Below, one piece after another: positions 18,904 to 28,017 of a DNA stretch of 64,000 bases. Under the pieces are notes generated by a model. It had not been told where the DNA came from. It saw only the letters and a list, made by a program, of their open reading frames with translations, and made no database searches. The translations under genes and the position numbers were made by a program. How positions within the stretch are numbered: the first letter of the stretch is position 1; each line of letters starts with the position of its first letter. The stretch is from Amycolatopsis pithecellobii (GTDB taxonomy: Bacteria > Actinomycetota > Actinomycetes > Mycobacteriales > Pseudonocardiaceae), in assembly GCF_009707865.1 (NCBI RefSeq), contig NZ_WMBA01000022.1, forward strand, positions 40,196 through 104,195, written 5' to 3'.

Positions 18904-21015
18904 TCAGTCCTTTCCGGACACAGAGGCGGTGCTGAGTACGAGATTGCCGAGATGGTCCACGGTCGCCCGGGTCCGTTCGGGCACCGCGAGGGTCGTGGTG
19001 TCGGCCTCCACCACGGCCGGCCCGCAGAACTCCTGTCCCGCGCGAAGATCGGTGTAGCGGTAGACGTCGACGTCCTGCCAGCCGTCCTCGTGCGCGAGGA
19101 ACGCCCGGCGGCGGCCGTACGGGCGCGGTTTCCCGTCGCCCCGCCGGGCTGCGGGCAGTTCCGGGCGCACCGGCAGGGTGCCCGTGGCATAGCACCGGTA
19201 GGTGATCAGCTGGTGGCCGGCGGCGCGGAATCCGGCCTCCGCCCCGTAAAGCTGGGCGTAGAGCGTGTCGAACCGGTCGGTCACCGCGGTGACGGCGGCG
19301 TCGTCGACCGGCCCGGGGGCGACCGGTGTCGCCACCTCCGAAAGCTGCATGCTGTAGCGCACGTCGACTTCCCGGCTGATCTCCACGGTCTCGAACGGAA
19401 GGCGCTGCCCGCCCATGCGATCCCTCAGTTCTTTCTCCAGCCCGTCGAACGCGCGCTGCACCGACTCGGCCGGCACCGGGAAGTTCGCCGGGTCGGAGAC
19501 CTCACCGGAGAGTACGACGTCACTGCTGGCGAGCCCGTAGGCGGAGAACGTGGCGGCGGTGGCGCCCAGCGGGACGACGACCGCTTTCGCGCCGAGGTCG
19601 CGCGAGTAGTTCACGCAGTGCACCGGGCCCGCCCCGCCGAAGGAATAGACCACGAAATCGCGCGGGTCGTAGCCGGCGTTCACGACGACGTTGCGCACCA
19701 GGTCGGCGGCTTGCGCGTTCTGGATCGCGTAGATCGCCGCGGCGGCGTCCTCGACGTCGAGCCCCAGCGGTTCGCCGATCCTTTCCCGGATCGCCTTCTC
19801 CGCGAGCGCACGGTCCAGCCGGCGGCGGCCACCGAGGAAGTTGTCGGGGTTGACGATGCCGAGTACCACATCGGCATCGGTCACGGTGGGCTCGGTGCCG
19901 CCGGCGCCGTAGCACGCCGGTCCGGGACGGGCACCCGCGCTGCGCGGCCCCACACGGAGATTGCCGCCGCCGTCGAGCCACGCGATCGCGCCGCCTCCGC
20001 TGCCGATGGTGCTGACCTTCACCGTCGGCGTGCTGATCGTGTACTGGTTGAGGATCGTGGTCGTGGACTTGACCGGCTCGCCGTCGACCACCATGCCGAC
20101 GAGGAACGTGGTCCCGCCGATGTCGGTCGAAATGATGTTCTCGTGTCCCAGCTGCCGGCCGAGGTTCCGGCAGCCGACGAGGCCACCGGTGAGCACGGAG
20201 CCGATCGTCGTGATGGCCCGGTCGGGCGCCTCCTCGGCGGTCACCGCGCCACCGGAACCCTGCATCACCAGCAGTGAACCGGCGAATCCGCGTTCGTCGA
20301 GCCGCGCCCGCAGCGGCACCAGATAGTCCCGCAGCCGCGGACCCACCTGGGTGCCCATGATGGTGGTGACGTTCCGCGGGTACTCCCGGATGCGCGGGCT
20401 GAGTTCACTGGAAAGCCCGACGTAGGCACCGGGGGACTGCTCGTGGATCAGCTCGCGGAGCCGCAACTCGTGCGCGGGGTTCGAAAACGACCACAGGAGC
20501 GACACGGCGAACGCCTCGGCGCCGTCGGCGATCAGTTCCGCGATCGCGGCCCGCGCCCGGTCCTCGCCGAGCGGCACCACCACCTGACCGCCGCTGTCGA
20601 CGCGCTCGGTGATCTCGCGGATCCGGCGCCGTGGCACCAGCGGCTGCGGTTTGGTGTGCCGCGTCATGTTCTTGACGTAGTCGGAATCCCGCCCCGCGTA
20701 ACGGCCTTCCAGGTTCATAATCATGATCGAGTCGGCGTGCCCGGCCGTGGTCAGGAAACCGACCTCGGCGACGTCGCCGGTGACCAGTGCGTTGAGCGTG
20801 GCCGTGGTGCCGTGGCAAATATGCGACGTCTGCCCGAGCAGCGACGCGGTGTCCAGTCCGGCCGCTGCCGCCAGCTCGTCGACGGCGCTGAGCACCCCCT
20901 GCTCGAAATCGGGCGGAGTGGAGGGCGACTTCGCCGAGTGCACGCGGCCGTGCTCGTCGGTGGCGAACGCATCCGTGAACGTGCCGCCGACATCGATTCC
21001 GATGACGTAGCTCAC
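18904..21015 (-). CDS. Hydantoinase/oxoprolinase A family protein (ATP-dependent)
   Basis: HyuA-type subunit of 703 aa with an actin-like ATPase fold. VIGIDVGGTFTDAFATDEHG at the N-terminus is the phosphate-binding signature. GTTATLNALVTGDVAEVGFL, SPRIREYPRNVTTIMGTQVG, STDIGGTTFLVGMVVDG and GGAGPVHCVNYSRDLGA are further family blocks. It would phosphorylate the substrate (an enol phosphate in acetophenone carboxylase) for HyuB. GTG 21015 is preceded by AAAGGAG. It is the first gene of the HyuA-HyuB-gamma set. Confidence 0.92.
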   Translation of the reverse strand: MSYVIGIDVGGTFTDAFATDEHGRVHSAKSPSTPPDFEQGVLSAVDELAAAAGLDTASLLGQTSHICHGTTATLNALVTGDVAEVGFLTTAGHADSIMIMNLEGRYAGRDSDYVKNMTRHTKPQPLVPRRRIREITERVDSGGQVVVPLGEDRARAAIAELIADGAEAFAVSLLWSFSNPAHELRLRELIHEQSPGAYVGLSSELSPRIREYPRNVTTIMGTQVGPRLRDYLVPLRARLDERGFAGSLLVMQGSGGAVTAEEAPDRAITTIGSVLTGGLVGCRNLGRQLGHENIISTDIGGTTFLVGMVVDGEPVKSTTTILNQYTISTPTVKVSTIGSGGGAIAWLDGGGNLRVGPRSAGARPGPACYGAGGTEPTVTDADVVLGIVNPDNFLGGRRRLDRALAEKAIRERIGEPLGLDVEDAAAAIYAIQNAQAADLVRNVVVNAGYDPRDFVVYSFGGAGPVHCVNYSRDLGAKAVVVPLGATAATFSAYGLASSDVVLSGEVSDPANFPVPAESVQRAFDGLEKELRDRMGGQRLPFETVEISREVDVRYSMQLSEVATPVAPGPVDDAAVTAVTDRFDTLYAQLYGAEAGFRAAGHQLITYRCYATGTLPVRPELPAARRGDGKPRPYGRRRAFLAHEDGWQDVDVYRYTDLRAGQEFCGPAVVEADTTTLAVPERTRATVDHLGNLVLSTASVSGKD

Positions 21016-21070
21016 CGTTGAGCTCCTTTCCGGCCCCGGTGGGACCGCGGGTGTGGGTGGCGCTGTTGGC

Positions 21071-21874
21071 TCAGACGGCGAACGAGTAGCCGCCGTTGAC
21101 CGGATAGGTCTGCCCCGTGATCCACGAGGCGGCGTCGGACACGAGAAAGAGCACCAGCCCCGCGACGTCCTGTGGTTGGCCGATCCGCCGGATCACGTAC
21201 CGGCGCAAGCTCTTCTCGACCTGCGCCGGGTCGGCGTTGAGCGGCGCGACGCCGGGGGTGTCGATCGAGCCGAGCGAGACGCAGTTGACGGTGATCCCGT
21301 GGCGCCCGACCGCTTTCGCCAGCCCCCGCGAGAACCCGGCGGCGCCGGCCTTGGCGCCCCCGTACACGGCGAGGTTCGGCTCACCGACGCGGCCCGCGTC
21401 GGAAATGGTGGTGACGACCCGGCCCCAGCCGCGGGACACCATGCCCGGCAGCGCGGCTCTGGTCACGTTCAGCACGCCGAAGAAGTTGGTGCCCAGCCAC
21501 GGTTCCCACTCCTTCGGCCCGGTCTCCCAGAAGGGCGGGGCCGGGACCGTGCCGTCGACGACGGGTCCGGCGTTGCCGGCGTTGTTGACCAGGATGTCCA
21601 CACCGCCGACCGCGCTGTCGATGCGGTCGATCATTGCCAGTACATCGTCGAATTCGGTGACGTCACAGCGCTCGGCGACGGCGCGGCCACCGTCGGCCTT
21701 GATCTCGCCGACGACGGATTCGGCCCGGTCGAGGTGGAAGTCGTTGACGACGACCGTGGCCCCGAACTCGGCGCAGCGGCGGGCGATCTCGCGCCCCACC
21801 CCCTGCCCGGCCCCGGTGACCAGGACGGTCCGGCTGGTCAGGTCCAGCAGGTCGGCCGTGGCAGAGGCTGTCAT
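21071..21874 (-). CDS. Short-chain dehydrogenase/reductase
   Basis: NAD(P)-dependent SDR of 267 aa. TGAGQGVGREIARRC is the cofactor-binding glycine motif, NNAGNAG the structural motif and YGGAKAG the Tyr-x3-Lys active site. The tail ITGQTYPVNGGYSF is typical of classical SDRs. It probably interconverts a secondary alcohol and the ketone that the adjacent HyuA/HyuB system might carboxylate. It is co-directional with all genes from 26535 to 14012. Confidence 0.92.
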   Translation of the reverse strand: MTASATADLLDLTSRTVLVTGAGQGVGREIARRCAEFGATVVVNDFHLDRAESVVGEIKADGGRAVAERCDVTEFDDVLAMIDRIDSAVGGVDILVNNAGNAGPVVDGTVPAPPFWETGPKEWEPWLGTNFFGVLNVTRAALPGMVSRGWGRVVTTISDAGRVGEPNLAVYGGAKAGAAGFSRGLAKAVGRHGITVNCVSLGSIDTPGVAPLNADPAQVEKSLRRYVIRRIGQPQDVAGLVLFLVSDAASWITGQTYPVNGGYSFAV

Positions 21875-21902
21875 AGTCTGCTCCTTCGAAGGTCGGGCCG
21901 GC

Positions 21903-22895
21903 TCAGGCGTGCAGCTCGGCGATCAGGTCGGCGTACCGGGTGGGCGGTGGCACGTCCCCCGGGATGTAGAAGTTCAGGCGGTCGGCGAGCCCATCGAACC
22001 GAGACCGCAGGCCCTTGGCTACTTCGGCTGTGGACCCAACGACGCTCATCGTGCGCACCACCTCGTCGGGCACAAGTGCGGTCATCTCATCCCAACGGCC
22101 CTGTTTGGACAGTGGGTGCAGTTCGTCCTGCAGCGCACCCCAGCCGTGCAGTTCCAGCACCGGGCGGTAGGCCAGAGTCGAGGCGTAGAAAGCGATCTGG
22201 GCGCGCGATGCCTCGAACTCCGCATCATCGGTGGCGATGAGCGTCGACACGGCGATCTCCACCGCGTCCGCGGGGCGGCCGGCCGCCTCCTGACCGGCCC
22301 GCACCGCCGGCACCACGACCTCGCGCAGGTAGCGCTCCGTGGTGAAGGCGTGCGGGAACAGCCCGTCGGCCACCTCCCCCGCGACCTGCAGCATCCGTGG
22401 CCCGACCCCGGCGAGGAACACCTTCGGCGGCCCGTACGGGTTCCGGGTCGGCGACATCATCGGCGCCATCAGGGTGTGCTGGTAGAACTCGCCCCGGAAA
22501 TCGAGCGATTCACCGGTGTCCCAGGTGTGCCAGATCGCCCGCAGCGCCGACACGAACTCCTTCATCCGCGCCGCCGGATGACCCCATGGCATCCCGTATC
22601 GCCGCTCTACGTGTGCCCGGATCTGGCTGCCCAGCCCGAGAATGAACCGTCCTTTCGAGAACCGCTGCAAGTGGTAGGCCGGGTAGGCCACGGTCATCGG
22701 GGTACGGGCGAACGCCACAGCCACCGCAGGCCCCAGGCCAACCCGGTCCGTCCGCGCGGCGGCCAGCGCGAGCCCGGGGAACGGGTCCTCCTCGATCTCG
22801 GCGTTGAGGATCCCGTCGGCGCCCAACTCCTCGGCCACGTGAGCGTCCTCGCCGATGACCTCAAGTGCGTTGCGCACCCGGACGTCGATCCGCAT
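21903..22895 (-). CDS. LLM class F420-dependent oxidoreductase (TIGR03617-like)
   Basis: Luciferase-like TIM-barrel protein of 330 aa. Key blocks are AEELGADGILNAEIEEDPF, VGLGPAVAVAFARTPMTVAY, SKGRFILGLGSQIRAHVERR and KVFLAGVGPRMLQVAGEVADG. This pattern matches the actinobacterial group predicted to use coenzyme F420. Role in the cluster: probably redox conversion of a carbonyl or acyl intermediate; the substrate is unknown. Confidence 0.88.
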   Translation of the reverse strand: MRIDVRVRNALEVIGEDAHVAEELGADGILNAEIEEDPFPGLALAAARTDRVGLGPAVAVAFARTPMTVAYPAYHLQRFSKGRFILGLGSQIRAHVERRYGMPWGHPAARMKEFVSALRAIWHTWDTGESLDFRGEFYQHTLMAPMMSPTRNPYGPPKVFLAGVGPRMLQVAGEVADGLFPHAFTTERYLREVVVPAVRAGQEAAGRPADAVEIAVSTLIATDDAEFEASRAQIAFYASTLAYRPVLELHGWGALQDELHPLSKQGRWDEMTALVPDEVVRTMSVVGSTAEVAKGLRSRFDGLADRLNFYIPGDVPPPTRYADLIAELHA

Positions 22896-22926
22896 CCAAC
22901 CTCCTCGGCTGTGTTATCCGGTGTCC

Positions 22927-24498
22927 TTAGTGGACTTGCCGGTCGAGGCCGGCCCAGTACGGGGCCCGCAGGGCCTTCTTGTCGATCTTTCCGACCGGCG
23001 TGGTCGGCAGGGTCTCCACGACCTCGATCACCTTGGGTGTGTAGTGCGGCCCTTTGCGCTTGCGCACCAGCGCTTTCAGCTCGCCTACGTCCACCGCGGC
23101 GCCTTCCCGCGCGGTGACGATCGCGCGGACGGCCTCACCCCAGCGCTCGTCCGGGGTGCCGATCACCGCGGCCGCCGCCAGCGCCGGATGTTCCATGAGG
23201 ACGTCCTCGACCTCACGCGGATAGACGTTGAACCCGCCGGAGATGATCATGTCCTTGGACCGGTCGACGAGGTACAGATATCCCTCGTCATCGCGGTAGC
23301 CGAGGTCACCGGTGTAGAGCCAGCCGTGCTTGAGTACCTGCGCGGTCAGTTCGGGCCGGCGCCAGTAGCCGCGCATCACGCCGCGCGCCCGCACGCAGAT
23401 CTCGCCGATTTCCCCGTGCGGCACTTCGTTTCCGTCCGGGTCGAGGATCGCCGTTCGCACCCCGATCGCGGTGCGGCCGCAGGAATTCAGCAGTTCCGGC
23501 CGGCGCCCGCCGGGGTCGTGATCGGACGGTTCGAGCACGGCGATCGGGCCGCCCGCTTCGGAACACGCGTAGCCCTGCCACAGCACCGGGCCCATCCGCT
23601 CCCACGCTTCGGCGATCCGGCTGCGCGACATCGGCGCGGCGCCGTAGAGCAAGGTCCGCATGGACGACAGGTCGTGGCGGCCGGACCCCATCGTGTCCAG
23701 CACCGCGGAAACCATGGTGGGCACCATCAGCGCGATGTTGATCCGCTCCGCCTCGACGGTGGCCAGCCACGCCTCGGGATCGAAACCGGAGTGCAGCACC
23801 ACGGTTCCCCCGCGCAATAGCGTCGGCAGGATCGTCAGCAACGCGGCGTGGGTGATGGGCGACGAGGCCAGGTAACGCGGATTTTCCGGCACGCCATAGG
23901 AAGTCAGCCAGATCTGTGCCTGCGCGGCGCAGGCCCGCTGGGTGTTGGGCACGCCTTTCGGCTCGCCCGTGGTGCCGCCGGTGAACTGCAACCACGCGAC
24001 GTCCTCGAGCGTCGCCGCGCCAGGCATGAGCCGCGCGGGGGACCGCTTTCCGGCCAGGGCAAGCAGGTCCTCGCCGAGCTCGCTGGGTCCGAGGGTCAGC
24101 ACGTGCTCGATCCCGGGCGACCGTTCGGCCACCGCGGCGGCGACCGCCGCGAAATCGGGGTGCACCACGAGCAGGCGGATCTCGGCGTCCGCACACACCC
24201 GCACGTGATCATCGATGGAGCCGAGCGGGTGCAGGCCGCTGTACCGCCCGCCGAGCAAGTAGGTGGCAGCCTGCACCATCCACGTCTCGGGCAGGTTCCC
24301 GCTCAGCGTCGCCACCCCGGCACCGGGCTCGATCCGGTGCTCGGCGAGCACCTGCTGGAGCCGGCTCGTCAGATCCGCCGTCTGTGCGTAGCTCAGCCGC
24401 CGCGCGCCGTGCACGAACGCCTCGCGCCTGGGGTGGCGGCTCAGGGCGTCGACGATCAGTTCGCAGTAGGTCGGCCCGCGACTCGCATCCGTCAACAC
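22927..24498 (-). CDS. Acyl-CoA synthetase (AMP-forming)
   Basis: ANL-superfamily ligase of about 523 aa that activates a carboxylic acid to its CoA ester. The P-loop-like motif is LQFTGGTTGEPKGV. Later come GYACSEAGGPIAV, GWLYTGDLGYRDDEGYLYLVDR (A5/A7 motifs), GGFNVYPREVEDVL (A8 hinge) and TTPVGKIDKKAL with the catalytic Lys (A10). GTG 24498 is preferred because AAAGGGG lies six bases upstream; GTG 24522 would place the start inside a palindrome. It follows the enoyl-CoA hydratase gene. Confidence 0.9.
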   Translation of the reverse strand: MLTDASRGPTYCELIVDALSRHPRREAFVHGARRLSYAQTADLTSRLQQVLAEHRIEPGAGVATLSGNLPETWMVQAATYLLGGRYSGLHPLGSIDDHVRVCADAEIRLLVVHPDFAAVAAAVAERSPGIEHVLTLGPSELGEDLLALAGKRSPARLMPGAATLEDVAWLQFTGGTTGEPKGVPNTQRACAAQAQIWLTSYGVPENPRYLASSPITHAALLTILPTLLRGGTVVLHSGFDPEAWLATVEAERINIALMVPTMVSAVLDTMGSGRHDLSSMRTLLYGAAPMSRSRIAEAWERMGPVLWQGYACSEAGGPIAVLEPSDHDPGGRRPELLNSCGRTAIGVRTAILDPDGNEVPHGEIGEICVRARGVMRGYWRRPELTAQVLKHGWLYTGDLGYRDDEGYLYLVDRSKDMIISGGFNVYPREVEDVLMEHPALAAAAVIGTPDERWGEAVRAIVTAREGAAVDVGELKALVRKRKGPHYTPKVIEVVETLPTTPVGKIDKKALRAPYWAGLDRQVH

Positions 24499-24516
24499 GG
24501 AACGCCCCTTTCGTGT

Positions 24517-24530
24517 GGACACCGGTGTCC
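24517..24530. promoter_or_regulatory. Perfect 14-bp palindrome between hydratase and ligase genes
   Basis: GGACACCGGTGTCC is fully self-complementary and sits about 20 bp upstream of the ligase GTG, overlapping the preceding stop codon. It may be an operator inside the operon or a chance GC-rich palindrome; no second copy was found. Confidence 0.3.
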
Positions 24531-25345
24531 TACTTTTCGGAGAAGGCTGGGCGGCGCTTCTCGAAGAATGCTGTGAGTCCTTCGGCGAAGTCGGCCGATT
24601 CCTCGTGGGCCGCCGAGTGCTGTAGCTCCATCCGCAGGCCCTCCGCGAGTGGCGCGTCGAGCCCGTCGGCGACGAGCTCCTTCATCCGGCGCAGCCCGTA
24701 GACGCTCTTGCGAGCGATCTTCTCGACCAGCTCGTGGACAGTCTCATCGAGACGGTCGCCGGGCACCACCTCGTTCACCAGATCCGTGCCCAGAAAATCC
24801 CGTGCGGGCAGCGATTCCCCGGTGAACAGCAGGTATTTCGCGCGAGCGGGGCCGACCCGGCGCGGCAGCCGGATCGAGCCACCACCCCCGGGCAGCAGGC
24901 CGTAGTTCGCATGAGCGTCGCCGAACCGGGCGGACTCGGCGGCCACCACCAGATCGGCGCAGAGCACCAGCTCCAGCCCGCCCGCGACGGCGAGCCCTTG
25001 GACGGCGGCGATCACCGGCAACTCGAACCCCTCGATCCGGCTCAGCACCTCGCCGGCCGCCTGGAGGAACTGCTGGTGCCCGCTCGTGCGCGTGCCGGGT
25101 GCCGGAGCGGTGATCGCCTTGACGTACTTGAGGTCCGCTCCCGCGCAGAACACCTCACCGACCGCCGCGAGGACGACCGCCCGGATGCCGGGCTCGGTCG
25201 CCGCGCGGTCGAGCCCGGCATCGAGGCCGGCGAGGATTTCCGGCGAGATGCCGTTGAGCGCCTCGGGCCGGTTGAGCCGCAACCACAACGCGCTCCCCCG
25301 ACGTTCGATCAGGACGGCGTCGCCGGTCTCGTTCGCCCCGCTCAT
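24530..25345 (-). CDS. Enoyl-CoA hydratase/isomerase family protein
   Basis: Crotonase of 271 aa. FCAGADLKYVKAI gives the first oxyanion-hole strand and AVQGLAVAGGLELVLCADL the second, with a glutamate in GGLEL. The second catalytic position reads YGLLPGGGGSIRLPRRVG, where classical hydratases often have Glu, so isomerase or a modified activity is possible. ATG 25345 overlaps the thiolase stop as ATGA. The longer upstream frame lies inside the thiolase gene and is discarded. Confidence 0.9.
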   Translation of the reverse strand: MSGANETGDAVLIERRGSALWLRLNRPEALNGISPEILAGLDAGLDRAATEPGIRAVVLAAVGEVFCAGADLKYVKAITAPAPGTRTSGHQQFLQAAGEVLSRIEGFELPVIAAVQGLAVAGGLELVLCADLVVAAESARFGDAHANYGLLPGGGGSIRLPRRVGPARAKYLLFTGESLPARDFLGTDLVNEVVPGDRLDETVHELVEKIARKSVYGLRRMKELVADGLDAPLAEGLRMELQHSAAHEESADFAEGLTAFFEKRRPAFSEK

Positions 25346-26535
25346 GCGGCGTCCTTGCCGAGGATCGTGACGACGCAGATACCCGGGTCCGGATGCACGT
25401 AACCGCCCGAGTTCTCCGCCAGCGCGATCCGGGCGCCCTCGACCTGCCGCTCCCCCGCCCGGCCACGCAACTGCGTGACCAGCTCGAACAGCTGCGCACA
25501 CCCGGTGGCGCCGACCGGGTGACCGCGGGAGACGAGCCCGCCGCTGGGGTTGACCGGCACCCGGCCGCCCAGCGCGACCGTGCCGGAGGCGAGCAGCTTC
25601 GCGCCGTCGCCGGGGCCGCACAGCCCCAGCTTCTCGTACATGATCATCTCTTTCGACGACGCCGCGTCGTGGACCTCGACGACATCCAGGTCTTCGGGGC
25701 CGACACCGGCGATTTCGTAGGCCGCGCGGGAGGCTTCGACTTCCGGAGACGTGTCGCCCCCGCCGGGAACCCCGGACCGCAGTACCGAGGCGCGAACGCG
25801 GACCGCGTCCGGCCGGGCCGGCGACACGTCCGCCGCCTGCAGCACGACCGCCGCAGCACCGTCGGCGATCGGTGCGCACATCGTGACCGTCAGTGGATCG
25901 GCGATCACCCGGCCCTCGAGGATCTGCTCACGGGTTAGGGCCTTGCGGTACTGGGCATTAGGGTTCAGCGCGCCGGCGGCCGAGTTCTTTACCGCGACGT
26001 CCGCGAAATCCTCTTTGGTGGCCCCGGACCGCGCCATGTACTGGCGCGTCACCCAGGAATACATGGCCATGTAGAAGGATTCCGGCGGCTCGTCCGAACC
26101 GGTCAGCTCCTTCGCGATCTCCGGCACCCGCGTGAGATCGGTCCCGGAAAGCATGGCGTCCAGCACTTCCCGGGTGGACCTGCCGCTGAGCTTCTCCGAA
26201 CCGGCGACGACCGCGGTGTCGTACTGGCCGGACCGGATCAGCCCGAGCGCGACGTGAAACGCCGAAGAAGACGAACCGCACGCATTCTCGATATTGATCA
26301 CCGGAGTGGTCCCGAAATCCGGCCCGCCGAGCGCGACCTGCCCACGCATCGAATGCTGGCCGGTCATCGCGCCTTCCAGGGAGTTCCCGTGCACGATCAC
26401 CCCGACCGCGGCGGGTGCGACATCCGCATCGGCCAGCGCCGCGGTAACCGCCGCGCGACTCAGTCCCGCCATCGTGGCGTCCGGAAACTTCCCGAACCGG
26501 GTCATGCCGACACCAACAATGTTCACATCGCGCAT
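25342..26535 (-). CDS. Thiolase family protein, SCP-x/lipid-transfer type
   Basis: Thiolase of 397 aa from ATG 26535, which has GGAG six bases upstream; ATG 26547 is an alternative. Cys86 in NIENACGSSSSA is the nucleophile. SGGLVSRGHPVGATGCAQL supplies the His and second Cys. The form matches the SCP-x-type thiolases of actinobacterial side-chain and aromatic degradation, some of which need a DUF35/OB-fold partner that is not present here. It is the first gene of the minus-strand operon under the duplicated TetR-type operator at 26623. Confidence 0.9.
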   Translation of the reverse strand: MRDVNIVGVGMTRFGKFPDATMAGLSRAAVTAALADADVAPAAVGVIVHGNSLEGAMTGQHSMRGQVALGGPDFGTTPVINIENACGSSSSAFHVALGLIRSGQYDTAVVAGSEKLSGRSTREVLDAMLSGTDLTRVPEIAKELTGSDEPPESFYMAMYSWVTRQYMARSGATKEDFADVAVKNSAAGALNPNAQYRKALTREQILEGRVIADPLTVTMCAPIADGAAAVVLQAADVSPARPDAVRVRASVLRSGVPGGGDTSPEVEASRAAYEIAGVGPEDLDVVEVHDAASSKEMIMYEKLGLCGPGDGAKLLASGTVALGGRVPVNPSGGLVSRGHPVGATGCAQLFELVTQLRGRAGERQVEGARIALAENSGGYVHPDPGICVVTILGKDAA

Positions 26536-26622
26536 TACCAACTCCATTGGTGAGCTCCCGCGCGCAGCACGGACCGGAGAGACGGGAAACCTGCCTCGCG
26601 CCGAACCCGTCGCCGAGCGCTG

Positions 26623-26666
26623 AATCCGACCGACTAGTCGGACGAAATCCGACCGACTAGTCGGAC
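26623..26666. promoter_or_regulatory. Tandem duplicated palindromic operator between thiolase operon and tetR-type gene
   Basis: A 21-bp unit containing the perfect palindrome CCGACTAGTCGG occurs twice (26623-26643 and 26646-26666), 23 bp apart, about two helical turns. It sits about 90 bp upstream of the thiolase start and 140 bp upstream of the divergent TetR-type gene. The layout fits cooperative binding of two repressor dimers controlling both directions. Confidence 0.75.
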
Positions 26667-26802
26667 AGTATCAGTGAGCCTGACCACAGTCAACAAGCCT
26701 TTGAGCTGCACCGATGTCAAGAAAGGCGACATCGTGCGCACCCCACCCGTGTTCGCGCGATGCGGAAAGCCTGCATCTCGACGAGGCTGCTAAGCTCTCG
26801 GT

Positions 26803-27456
26803 ATGGCTGAGAGGCGCTCCACGGGCACTGCAGACGTCAAGGTGTTCGCACCGGGCGGCAAGGGCGAGCGCAGACGGCGCGAGATCCTCGACAATGCGGC
26901 GAAGCTGATCAGCAAGGTCGGCTACTCGAACGCCTCGCTCGAAGACATCGCCGCGGCCAACAAGATCAGCAAATCAGCGCTGTACCACTACTTCCGCAGC
27001 CGGGACGAGATCCTCTTCGCGATGCACGAAGTACTGGCCGACGATTTCCTCGAGCACGCGAAGACGGTGGAGGAAGCGGGCGGCTCGGCGGTCGAAATGC
27101 TGAGCGCGGCGATCCGCAAAATGGTCGTCGCGAACGAGTCGATCCCCGGGTATGTCCAGGCGTTCTTCGATCACTACCGCGAACTGCCGCCCCGATTCCG
27201 GCGGCGCGCACACGCCCGCAGTGACGAGTACACCCGTTTCGTCGAGGGAATCCTCGAAAAGGGCGTGGCAAACGGCGAATTCCGCCCGCTGCCGGTGCAC
27301 GCCACGGCGCTCGCGATCTTCGGTATGTGCAACTGGACGAATAGGTGGTTCCGCCCCAGCGGGCCGATGTCGGGCACCGCGATAGCGGACGCATGGACCG
27401 ATCTGGTACTGGGCGGCCTCCGCTCCGGCGACCGTGCACCGGCCGCCGGAGCGTGA
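26803..27456 (+). CDS. TetR/AcrR family transcriptional regulator
   Basis: Repressor of 217 aa. The N-terminal helix-turn-helix reads GERRRREILDNAAKLISKVG, then LEDIAAANKISKSALYHYF (residues about 22-67). The C-terminal ligand domain ends around MCNWTNRWFRPSGPMSGT, as in regulators of acyl-CoA degradation genes. Divergent placement and the twin operator at 26623 make it the likely repressor of the thiolase-to-aldehyde-dehydrogenase block (26535 to 14012). A CoA thioester ligand is inferred from the family. Confidence 0.9.
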   Translation: MAERRSTGTADVKVFAPGGKGERRRREILDNAAKLISKVGYSNASLEDIAAANKISKSALYHYFRSRDEILFAMHEVLADDFLEHAKTVEEAGGSAVEMLSAAIRKMVVANESIPGYVQAFFDHYRELPPRFRRRAHARSDEYTRFVEGILEKGVANGEFRPLPVHATALAIFGMCNWTNRWFRPSGPMSGTAIADAWTDLVLGGLRSGDRAPAAGA

Positions 27457-28017
27457 TCAGGCCGCGCTTTTCGTCGCTACGTAGTAGACGTTGACCGGAG
27501 TTCCTTCGACCGAACTTCGACCTCGGCGAAGTCCTGGCTACCATCGAACCGAAAGGCTCAAGCACGCAGTCGGCACTGAGTCTGTAGTCCGCCGACCCCG
27601 ACCCCGAACTGCGTAGCCCCCAGCCCAGGACGTCACTACCGGCCAGGCTGGCTACGACGATCTTCCCTGCGAGCATGGACCACAGGTGCGTAACGGCTCG
27701 GCCGGGAACACCAGCAGTTGCAGCGACGATAAGCACCGTCGCGCCGAGGATCGTCACGATCATCACAAAGAGCTGAACGCCCAATACATGTCATTCATTT
27801 TCGTTTCAACTTCTATTTGCCAGCCACTCTTGTCTGTTTCTCATTAGGTCCCGATCCCTGTTTCTGCGAAAACCCCAGCAGCTCGACATCTTCGCGGGTG
27901 TGCACTGGGTTGCGACGTTGAGGTGCCACGCCCGACGGGAAAAGTTTTGTCGGCCTCACGGGTCAGGCGGGTCATCTCGTTGACCGGGCGCCGCCGGACA
28001 GCGTCAGCCGGTGCGGG
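27457..28017. other. Intergenic region between tetR- and hxlR-type genes
   Basis: No convincing gene lies in this 561-bp stretch. A minus-strand TTG frame from 27784 begins with a hydrophobic segment (VMIVTILGATVLIVAATAG) and could encode a small membrane peptide, but it lacks a ribosome-binding site and runs on into the antisense of tetR. Confidence 0.4.

Noticed and set aside
27457..27784. Small hydrophobic minus-strand frame starting TTG at 27784
   Set aside because: No ribosome-binding site, and it continues into the antisense of the TetR gene. Kept only as a remark on the gap.
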